Origin: Eshraghiella sp964576255
GTDB lineage: Bacteria; Bacillota; Clostridia; Lachnospirales; Lachnospiraceae
Assembly: GCA_964576255.1 (NCBI GenBank)
Contig: CAZNUK010000022.1
Span: 1 to 29,721 of the forward strand
DNA: 29,721 nucleotides
Direction: 5' to 3'
Shown here: in pieces, positions 23,025 to 29,721 of the stretch
Layout of the letters: the number at the start of each line of letters is the position of its first letter
Numbering within the stretch: position 1 is the first letter of the stretch
Translations under genes and position numbers: made by a program
Notes under the pieces: model-generated
Databases searched by the model: none
Told to the model about the DNA's origin: nothing
What the model saw: the letters and a program-made list of their open reading frames with translations, nothing else

Positions 23025-23064
23025 TGTAAAAATCCTAACAGCAATGATGTAAAGTTTGTGTAAA
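23025..23064 (-). promoter_or_regulatory. Pho-box-like array upstream of pstS
   Basis: On the minus strand TTTACA occurs at 23059-23064 and 23048-23053, exactly 11 bases apart, as in Bacillus PhoP binding sites. A third TTTACA lies at 23025-23030, 23 bases on, and a poor match, GCTGTT, fills the expected position between. The array lies 55-95 bases before the pstS start. I could not place a convincing -10 for pstS. Confidence 0.65.
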
Positions 23065-23092
23065 GTTTTTCAGCGTAAAATCCCCAGAATTA

Positions 23093-23122
23093 TTGCGTAA
23101 ATTAAATACAATATGTTATAAT
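23093..23122 (+). promoter_or_regulatory. Promoter of the double-receiver gene
   Basis: -35 TTGCGT (23093-23098) and -10 TATAAT (23117-23122) with an 18-base spacer; TGT before the -10 makes it extended. It diverges from the pstS promoter and lies about 30 bases from the Pho-box array. Confidence 0.6.
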
Positions 23123-23190
23123 CAGAGGGAAATGTCGCAAAATTTAAAAACGTTTTATTAAATTAGTTTTACAATCGGAGATGTATTTTA

Positions 23191-23934
23191 ATGTTACCAA
23201 AAGTATTAATTGTTGATGACGATTCCCAGTGTGCAGAAACTATGGGATTATATTTACAGGGAAGTGCCCGGGTACATATTGTAAGCGGTGGAAGATCCGC
23301 TTTGGAATACGTTCAGCAGAATCAGGTGGATGTTATCCTGTTGGATGTTGAAATGCCTCTTATGGACGGTTTTATGACTTTGGAACAGCTTCGCAAAGTT
23401 GAAGCCTGTATTAACGTTCCTATTATCCTCATAACTGGACGCCATGACAAAACTACGATTTTCAACTCCAGTTCCATGGGTGTGGATGGTTACCTTATTA
23501 AGCCTGTGAGCCAGGAAACTCTTGTCGAGAAGGTTAACGAAGCCTATGAGAATAGAAAGCTTGTCAAGAGCAAACCTACTGTCTTAATGATAGATGATGA
23601 TATGTCATTTCTTAAGCAGATGAACACACTTCTTAAGGAAGCTTACAATGTTATAATGATTAATTCCGCCAAGCTTGCCATTTCATATATGTCAAGCCAT
23701 ACTCCTGATGTAATCATTCTTGATTATCAGATGCCTCTTTATAACGGTGCCAACATGCTTAATATTTTTCAAAGGTCCAACCGCCAGAAGAATATTCCTG
23801 TAATTATTTTATCAGGAACTCTTAACCGCAAGGCTTTGGAAAACTGTTTTCCTTACAACCCTTTTACTTTTCTGGCAAAGCCGGTGGAAAAAGAGCTGTT
23901 AATTAAGAATATTGAAGCTGCCTTAAAGCAGTAG
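23191..23934 (+). CDS. Response regulator with two tandem receiver domains and no output domain
   Basis: A 247-residue cytoplasmic protein made only of two CheY-like receivers. REC1 (3-122) has DDD at 9-11, phospho-acceptor D52 in ILLDVEMPLMDG, T82 and K104. REC2 (128-246) has DDD at 135-137, D178 in IILDYQMPLYNG, S208 and K230. Both keep all key residues, so both should be phosphorylated. There is no DNA-binding, GGDEF, EAL or other effector region. It lies 10 bases before the hybrid kinase gene, so it is probably a phosphorelay partner that acts by protein-protein contact or as a phosphate sink. The ribosome binding site is CGGAG, 10 bases before the ATG. Confidence 0.92.
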   Translation: MLPKVLIVDDDSQCAETMGLYLQGSARVHIVSGGRSALEYVQQNQVDVILLDVEMPLMDGFMTLEQLRKVEACINVPIILITGRHDKTTIFNSSSMGVDGYLIKPVSQETLVEKVNEAYENRKLVKSKPTVLMIDDDMSFLKQMNTLLKEAYNVIMINSAKLAISYMSSHTPDVIILDYQMPLYNGANMLNIFQRSNRQKNIPVIILSGTLNRKALENCFPYNPFTFLAKPVEKELLIKNIEAALKQ

Positions 23935-23944
23935 GAGGTGCCCT

Positions 23945-26821
23945 ATGGTATATATTATTCCCGAAATATTATTTTCCTGTTTTATTCTTGCACTTTTCTA
24001 TGCAGCTCAGGCCATTGCCAAAAAACAATTTAAATATCTGGAAAACAAGCTTTTCTGTGCCTTCTGTATTTCCAGCGCCATCTGGAGTTTTGGATTCTTC
24101 GGAGTATTTATGCAGACTGTACCCGAAAAAGCCTATGTCTGGAGAGCCATTGGAATGGTGGGCACTTTTTCTTATCTTATTATAGGTATAATTCTGATAT
24201 GCTACCTTTCTGGCATTAACCAGAAGCTACAGAATTTTTTTATAGGATTTTCCCTTACCGGAATAATCCTGTATTTCTTTGTAATTCAAAAGAATCAGAC
24301 GACCTACACCATTACAGAAAGAGGGATTAACTACACCTTTACTTCTTCAATATGGAACACCTTATATGTAGCCTACACCATTATAATTGCGCTCTGTATG
24401 TTGGGAGTTTCATTGTATATGCACTTCAAATCTCCTTCCAAACGAATCAGAACGCTCGGAAGAAAATTCTTTCTTACCGAGCTAACCATTTCATTCGGAA
24501 TGATTTTCGACACCATTGTACCTCTTTTTAATGGCAGAACTTTCCCTGGCAGCTCCATATCACAGTTTCTTGGACTTGTAGTGTTATCCGATGCCATAAA
24601 CTTTCTTAACCGCTCAAGAATTAATATCAGCAATATGTCAGAGTACATATACTACTCTCTTACTGTGCCAATTCTTGTGTATGACAACAAAAAGCATCTA
24701 CAGCTGGTTAACGACACAGCATATTCCTTTTTGGGCATTAAAAAAGACAATTTAAATGTAATAGGAATGCGTTCTCTGTTCAAATATGACAAACAGGATA
24801 TTTTTGATTTTGAAGACAAATCCATAGACGTGGACGCTGTCTGTTGTAACAATGATTTATATTGTAATTTGAAAGTAAACAAAATTCATGATGAATACAA
24901 TGATGTAATTGGATATATCATTATAGTTAACGATTTATCTGAGAAAATGAAGGCTATTGAAAATCTGGAAATTGCTATTAAAGAAGCAGAAGATGCTAAC
25001 AGAGCCAAAAGTATTTTCCTTGCCAATATGTCCCACGAAATTCGTACTCCTATGAATGTAATTCTAGGTTTTTCCGAATTAATTCTTAAGATGAATATTG
25101 ATAATGAAGTTCGCAGACATGTTGAAGATATTGTGTGGTCCTCCCATAATCTTCTGGCAATAATCAACGATATACTGGATATTTCCAAAATCGAATCCGG
25201 TAAGATAGAGTTAGTTATAGATTCCTACTATACAGATGCTCTTATGACCGATATTGCCTTAATTATTACTCCTCAGGCACAGAAAAAAAATCTTCAGTTT
25301 AATATGAAGGTTGATGAAAATCTGCCTATTGCACTCAATGGAGATAAGACCAGAATCCGAAGCGTAATAATTAATATTCTTAATAACGCTGTAAAATACA
25401 CTCAGCAGGGAAGCATCTCTTTAGAAATAAATGTACTTAAAATAATAGAAGACGTGGTTACAATCGAATGTAAAATATCCGACACCGGAATTGGTATTAA
25501 GGAAGAAGATTTAGATGCTCTTTTTGAAACCTTTGAACGTTTTGACCAGAAAATCAACCATGAGGTCGAAGGCACTGGACTGGGGCTTTCCATTGCCCAT
25601 GGTTATATTCAGTTAATGGGTGGCAGCATAAGCGTTGAAAGCGTTTACGGAGAGGGTTCCACATTTACCGTAATTATCGATCAGGAAATAGTTGATTATA
25701 AGCCTATAGGAAATCGTTTTGAACAGCGTAAGCTCAAGCATCTTGAAGGCAGTATCTCCAATATGAAGATTAGGGATATAAGAGTTCTTGTAACCGATGA
25801 TAATCTTATTAACCTAAGAGTTGCCCAGGGCGTATTAAGTTATTATGGTCTTAAGGTTGATACTGCCGGAAGCGGCGCAGAAGCAATTGAAGCCTGCCGT
25901 AATAATATGTACGATTTTGTATTTCTTGACCAGATGATGCCTGAAATGGATGGTGTCGAGACCCTTAATCGTATCCGTAAGATTAGTTCACATTATGCTT
26001 ACAGCGGACAGTGTAAAATCATTGTTCTTACTGCGAATGCAATTAAGGGCACCAGAGATGAGTTGATTGCCAAAGGTTTTGATGAATACCTTGGCAAACC
26101 TCTTAATTTCTCCCAGCTGGAGAAATTATTCTGGCGATATATTCCTTCGGAATTAATATCTTATGAGGAATCAACTGATAATCCTGTTGATGAAGCTCCT
26201 GCTCCAAGTGACGATTATTGGAATTATTTGACGGAAGTTTTAAAGGATATGGACCTTGAATACGGAATCAAAAACTGTGGCGGCAAGATTGATGATTACC
26301 TTAAGGTTCTTAAAATAACCTATGAGCATGGCGAAAAACAGCTTAATGAATTACGTGCAGCCTGGGAAACACAGGATATGGACTATTACATTATCAAAAT
26401 CCATGCCCTTAAAAGCTCTTCACTTAACATTGGTGCAAGAGGTATATCCTCTGCTGCAAAGGCTCAGGAGGAACAGGGCAAGTCCGGCAACATTGATTAT
26501 ATAAAGAATCATAAAGAACAATTCTATGAAGAATATGAGAAACTCATTGAAAACATCAGATTAGTTCTAAAGCATTATAATTTACTCGAAGAGGGTAAAT
26601 CAGGTGGCAAACCACTTATGGACGATAATGTGGCACGTTCAATTCTGATAAATATAAAAAATTGCATTAAGGACTTTAATTTTGGTCAGATATATGAGAT
26701 ATTGGAAGAAGCAAGAAAATTCCGTATCTCTGATAAATACGCAGACACCTTTGCTAATTTAGAAATGTATATGGACAGTCTCGACGTTGAAGAGATTGAG
26801 CTTTTACTTGAAGCAATTTAA
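23945..26821 (+). CDS. Membrane hybrid histidine kinase with receiver and Hpt domains
   Basis: A 958-residue protein. Residues 1-222 hold about seven hydrophobic segments like the 7TM histidine-kinase sensor type. A PAS domain covers 235-333, a short coiled coil 335-358, HisKA has phospho-acceptor H364 in ANMSHEIRTPMN, and HATPase_c (465-580) has NILNNAVKY, DTGIGI and GTGLGLSIAHG. The receiver (611-735) has D662 in FLDQMMPEMDG and K718. The Hpt domain (755-880) has phospho-acceptor H820 in IKIHALKSSSLNIGA. The last 65 residues are a further helical, acidic tail of unknown role. The chain of sites H364, D662, H820 predicts a full phosphorelay passing to the upstream double-receiver protein. 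AGGAGG is 6 bases before the ATG. The signal is unknown. Confidence 0.93.
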   Translation: MVYIIPEILFSCFILALFYAAQAIAKKQFKYLENKLFCAFCISSAIWSFGFFGVFMQTVPEKAYVWRAIGMVGTFSYLIIGIILICYLSGINQKLQNFFIGFSLTGIILYFFVIQKNQTTYTITERGINYTFTSSIWNTLYVAYTIIIALCMLGVSLYMHFKSPSKRIRTLGRKFFLTELTISFGMIFDTIVPLFNGRTFPGSSISQFLGLVVLSDAINFLNRSRINISNMSEYIYYSLTVPILVYDNKKHLQLVNDTAYSFLGIKKDNLNVIGMRSLFKYDKQDIFDFEDKSIDVDAVCCNNDLYCNLKVNKIHDEYNDVIGYIIIVNDLSEKMKAIENLEIAIKEAEDANRAKSIFLANMSHEIRTPMNVILGFSELILKMNIDNEVRRHVEDIVWSSHNLLAIINDILDISKIESGKIELVIDSYYTDALMTDIALIITPQAQKKNLQFNMKVDENLPIALNGDKTRIRSVIINILNNAVKYTQQGSISLEINVLKIIEDVVTIECKISDTGIGIKEEDLDALFETFERFDQKINHEVEGTGLGLSIAHGYIQLMGGSISVESVYGEGSTFTVIIDQEIVDYKPIGNRFEQRKLKHLEGSISNMKIRDIRVLVTDDNLINLRVAQGVLSYYGLKVDTAGSGAEAIEACRNNMYDFVFLDQMMPEMDGVETLNRIRKISSHYAYSGQCKIIVLTANAIKGTRDELIAKGFDEYLGKPLNFSQLEKLFWRYIPSELISYEESTDNPVDEAPAPSDDYWNYLTEVLKDMDLEYGIKNCGGKIDDYLKVLKITYEHGEKQLNELRAAWETQDMDYYIIKIHALKSSSLNIGARGISSAAKAQEEQGKSGNIDYIKNHKEQFYEEYEKLIENIRLVLKHYNLLEEGKSGGKPLMDDNVARSILINIKNCIKDFNFGQIYEILEEARKFRISDKYADTFANLEMYMDSLDVEEIELLLEAI

Positions 26822-26851
26822 TAGAATTTACAAAGGATTAACACTTATATT

Positions 26852-27895
26852 ATGGCAGAAAAAATACAATCAACAACCAAAAACATCAGAATAGATATTA
26901 TGAGAGCTATCGGCATAATTTTAGTAGTTCTCGGACACAGTCATTGTCCGGGAACATACTATATATATTTATTCCATATGGCATTATTCTTTATTATCAG
27001 TGGCTATTGCTATAAAACCAGCCATACAGATGACGCCAGAGGACTTGGTGTATATATTCTTAAGAAGCTTAAACGTTTCTACCTGCCTTTTATAATATTT
27101 AACGCTATTCTTATACTAATTGACCATTTTATTTTTGACCGTGTTTTAAGCTTCAAGGATTTTATAATCTTGTTCATTAACAGTCTTGGAATGAATCAAG
27201 GTTCCACCTTAAGTGGCGCCTTCTGGTTCTTTAAAACCATGCTGATGTTATTGATTACCTATGGTGTAATTGATTTTATTCTCAAAAAAATACCCCATAT
27301 CCGTCAAAAAACGTTGCTGTTTCACAGCATTATTTCCGTTATTTTCCTCGGATTGGGATATTTCTGTTCGCTAAAAGGAATAGTCCTTTTTGGCTTTGAC
27401 AAAGTATTCTCTTATTACATTCTGTTCCATCTGGGCAGACTTTTTAAAGAAAAGGTGCACATAGAGCTTAATCACATCAAAAGACTATTTGTAATTATTC
27501 TTTCTTTAGCTGTTCTGGTGGTTTGCAGACGTTTTGGAGAAATTGATTTAGACATTAATCAGTATGTCAATCCATTATTTCTGTTAATAACATCCATAGC
27601 AGGCTATTTTCTCGTATACGAGATTTCATACTACTTTGCCAAACCACAATGGCTTTTGAAGTCTTTGACTGTCATCGGAACTAACACAATAGCTGTTATG
27701 ATGTTCCACTTTCTGTGTTTTAAAATAGTTACCTATATTCAGATACAGATATATAACCTTCCGGCAAGTGCCATCAGCGCATTTCCCGTACTATATAATC
27801 TTCCGTTTTGGTGGATTGCGTATACGTTAGTCGGCATTGTTATACCATTAGGTTTAAGTCTTTTGTATAAAAGGCTTATTGCGCATCGAAAATAA
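26852..27895 (+). CDS. Acyltransferase 3 family membrane protein
   Basis: A 347-residue membrane protein with about ten hydrophobic segments. The N-terminus IRIDIMRAIGIILVVLGHSH and FHMALFFIISGYCYK contain the conserved Arg, His and SGY of acyltransferase 3/fucose acetyltransferase-type proteins. Members move acetyl or other acyl groups onto cell-surface sugars or other extracytoplasmic targets; the target is unknown. It lies 30 bases after the hybrid kinase gene on the same strand and may be the operon's last gene, but its AAAGGA site is unusually far (15 bases) from the ATG. The 3' end overlaps the convergent zinc-ribbon gene by 20 bases, and no terminator is visible. Confidence 0.85.
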   Translation: MAEKIQSTTKNIRIDIMRAIGIILVVLGHSHCPGTYYIYLFHMALFFIISGYCYKTSHTDDARGLGVYILKKLKRFYLPFIIFNAILILIDHFIFDRVLSFKDFIILFINSLGMNQGSTLSGAFWFFKTMLMLLITYGVIDFILKKIPHIRQKTLLFHSIISVIFLGLGYFCSLKGIVLFGFDKVFSYYILFHLGRLFKEKVHIELNHIKRLFVIILSLAVLVVCRRFGEIDLDINQYVNPLFLLITSIAGYFLVYEISYYFAKPQWLLKSLTVIGTNTIAVMMFHFLCFKIVTYIQIQIYNLPASAISAFPVLYNLPFWWIAYTLVGIVIPLGLSLLYKRLIAHRK

Positions 27896-29633
27896 TGTTA
27901 ATATAGTCGCCACCATCATCATATTCGATTATCACTATCTGTGTAGTCATCTCATCCTTCAGATAATCATTGCTAAAAGTATGTCTTCTTGAAAGTCTGA
28001 TGACATTATCATATTTTCCTGTACCCTTTTCATACTTATCATCTTCATCAAAGCCGATGCTCCACAGATAGGCCTGATAAGAAGCAACGTCATTTTCCGC
28101 ATATTCAGTTTCGAATTTATCAACCCACATGATATCATATCTTTCGCTGTCCACAAGTTCCACGTTATCACACACTTCATCAAGAGAATCTATTTCATTA
28201 AATTCTTCACTGGCCTGCCTGCAAAGCTCATCAAGCTGAAGAAACAGCTCCACATCCCTTCTGTTATTTGCAACGAATATTCCGCTAAGAATAAGTATAA
28301 TTCCCACATAAATTCCTACAAGCGCAAACTTAACTCTGGCAAAGAGCTTAGGTGCTTTTCCCAGTTTTTCATAACTTGAAATAAGCCAGTTATATTTAGC
28401 ATAATCAATTTGTGTTCCACAGCTACTGCACACACCACCATTAAATAAGTCAATACTGCTGCCACAGCCGGGACAAGTATATCTTGCTATGGTATTATAA
28501 TTCTGCTCCACCATATCGTTTCTGGCAAAAAGTCTTAATCTGACCAGCTCAGTTTCTTCTTTGACCTTATTATTAATCAATCGAAGATTATTGAGCTTTG
28601 CCTCAACATCAACAAACGCTCCATATTGCGTTTTACCGGTTTCAATAAAAGTCATCTCATTCATTGAACACTCTATAACATCATTATAGCTTTTCACTAC
28701 ATCACTTAAATCCGCTGATGCAAATACAGCTACCTCCTCGGCGCTGTCTGCGTAATGAATAACTCTAAGCTTGTGTTCAATATTCTGTGCAAATTCTTCC
28801 GGCACAATATCTCTGACAAAAAGTTTGACAATAGAATCCCTACGAATTCTCTTGTAGCTTTTTTTCAAAAAAATACCACCTATAATTCCGAATAAAACCA
28901 AACTGATAAAGATAATTTTAAGAATTTCCGGAAACACTGCCAACGTTACCATAAAATCTTTTCCTATTTCCATTTTTAGTACCGGAACACTGTACCAGCC
29001 AACTGAAGTTGAAAAGTATATTACCGCTACAAATGCAACAACAATTCCAATTCCTACCAACAATGCCACTACCCCAAGAGCAATCAGCAGCTTAGCAAAC
29101 AGATTTCCAATCTTACCTTTTGTATTCTCCATTGAAGAAAATGAAGATATTTTATTAGTGCTGGTGCTAATCATAAACTTGGTGTTACAGAAATCACATC
29201 CATCCGTAAAGGTTGACATTTTGCTTCTTGCTCCACAGTTAGGACAGATTACATCTGCATCCGGATCCGAAGCCACATTAATAACACTTGTGTTATAGAT
29301 TTTCCGGTCCTTTTTCTTATAAATACATTTGTTATTGAAGAAAACTTTTTTTCTCTCTATTATCTTTTGCTGAAAGTTCTTTACTTCAACTTCATCTTTA
29401 ACATATGTATTCAAAAGTCTGGGGTTATTGACGCGCCCCACTGGCGTACATTCAACTCTAGCGCCATTACGATTAATGCATTTCTTGCTATGTACTACAC
29501 TGTTCCAGAATGGCTGGGTAACATAATTAGTTAACCCCTCACTGGTTAATTTGCCGGTGTAAAAAGCATTCTGCAAATTCGGATAGTTTTTAGCAAGTTC
29601 CTGTTCAATATTATTTTTCTGTTCGTAATCCAT
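27876..29633 (-). CDS. Three-pass membrane protein with two zinc ribbons and a TIM44-like segment
   Basis: A 585-residue protein I cannot assign to a function. Residues 130-149 form a first zinc ribbon (CPNC, then CDFC), 178-207 and 233-256 are hydrophobic segments, and 265-375 resemble a TIM44-like domain. Residues 387-405 form a second zinc ribbon (CPGC, then CSSC), and 433-456 is a third membrane segment. This leaves an acidic C-terminal domain of about 125 residues (457-585) predicted outside the membrane, while both ribbons would be cytoplasmic. The N-terminal 120 residues are basic and Cys-containing, with no recognised fold. The ribosome binding site AGAGGG is 5 bases before the ATG. 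It follows another minus-strand gene by about 35 bases and is probably in the same operon. Confidence 0.75.
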   Translation of the reverse strand: MDYEQKNNIEQELAKNYPNLQNAFYTGKLTSEGLTNYVTQPFWNSVVHSKKCINRNGARVECTPVGRVNNPRLLNTYVKDEVEVKNFQQKIIERKKVFFNNKCIYKKKDRKIYNTSVINVASDPDADVICPNCGARSKMSTFTDGCDFCNTKFMISTSTNKISSFSSMENTKGKIGNLFAKLLIALGVVALLVGIGIVVAFVAVIYFSTSVGWYSVPVLKMEIGKDFMVTLAVFPEILKIIFISLVLFGIIGGIFLKKSYKRIRRDSIVKLFVRDIVPEEFAQNIEHKLRVIHYADSAEEVAVFASADLSDVVKSYNDVIECSMNEMTFIETGKTQYGAFVDVEAKLNNLRLINNKVKEETELVRLRLFARNDMVEQNYNTIARYTCPGCGSSIDLFNGGVCSSCGTQIDYAKYNWLISSYEKLGKAPKLFARVKFALVGIYVGIILILSGIFVANNRRDVELFLQLDELCRQASEEFNEIDSLDEVCDNVELVDSERYDIMWVDKFETEYAENDVASYQAYLWSIGFDEDDKYEKGTGKYDNVIRLSRRHTFSNDYLKDEMTTQIVIIEYDDGGDYINIIFDAQ

Positions 29634-29668
29634 ATTTACCCTCTTTTCAAATTCATCTCACCGTATTA

Positions 29669-29721
29669 CTAATACATTTTGTTTTCGTAATCCTGTAACT
29701 CATGAAAAATATTATCTACAA
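29669..29721 (-). CDS. 3' end of a further minus-strand gene (partial)
   Basis: The minus-strand frame entering from the right edge reads VDNIFHELQDYENKMY and stops at 29669-29671, 35 bases before the start of the zinc-ribbon gene. Only 16 residues are visible, so this is a weak call; the composition and operon-like spacing favour a real C-terminus. Confidence 0.35.
   Translation of the reverse strand, partial: VDNIFHELQDYENKMY

Noticed and set aside
1..29721. CRISPR array, IS element, tRNA or rRNA genes, riboswitches
   Set aside because: No regularly spaced repeats, transposase, attachment site, cloverleaf or known riboswitch core was recognised by eye; covariance-model searches could still find weak ones.

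Overview
The window reads as chromosome of a low-GC Gram-positive anaerobe of the class Clostridia, most likely a Lachnospiraceae-type gut bacterium. The reasons are AT-rich DNA with strong AGGAGG ribosome binding sites and sigma-A style promoters, long-form HPF, meso-diaminopimelate dehydrogenase, rubrerythrin, a bile-salt-hydrolase-family enzyme, and a sigma-like protein sitting beside an RsmH of the N-terminally extended type. Placement is inference from gene content; no rRNA, tRNA, CRISPR array, IS element or phage gene was seen.

Left end (1-4053): a decayed pair (a CPBP-family membrane protein missing its central catalytic segment, overlapping a truncated XRE regulator), then a Fic-domain gene bracketed by two near-identical terminators, then hpf. 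A roughly 500-base AT-rich gap carrying a cluster of DnaA-box-like 9-mers separates hpf from a divergent SDR reductase.

Middle left (4052-10929): a tight minus-strand operon running rsmH-like, sigma-like, dus, ABC-F ATPase, mnmA, AI-2E-family permease. Its theme is rRNA/tRNA modification and ribosome function. The sigma-like protein keeps regions resembling 1.1, 1.2, 2 and 3 but lacks the region 2.4 aromatic core and all of region 4.

Middle (10946-16660): diaminopimelate dehydrogenase with a small Dabb protein, a divergent hemolysin III-type membrane protein, a choloylglycine-hydrolase-family enzyme behind rubrerythrin, and a chemoreceptor with a consensus promoter. The rubrerythrin terminator hairpin holds the Shine-Dalgarno sequence of the hydrolase gene in its 3' arm, and its U-tract runs into the start codon.

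Right (16661-23064): a complete phosphate operon pstS-pstC-pstA-pstB-phoU-phoB-phoR with overlapping starts and stops, preceded by a Pho-box-like array of TTTACA repeats.

Right end (23093-29721): on the plus strand, a double-receiver protein with no output domain and a 958-residue membrane hybrid kinase (N-terminal membrane region, PAS, HisKA, HATPase, REC, Hpt) form a phosphorelay pair, followed by an acyltransferase. A convergent minus-strand gene encodes an unfamiliar three-pass membrane protein with two zinc ribbons, and the last bases hold the 3' end of another minus-strand gene.
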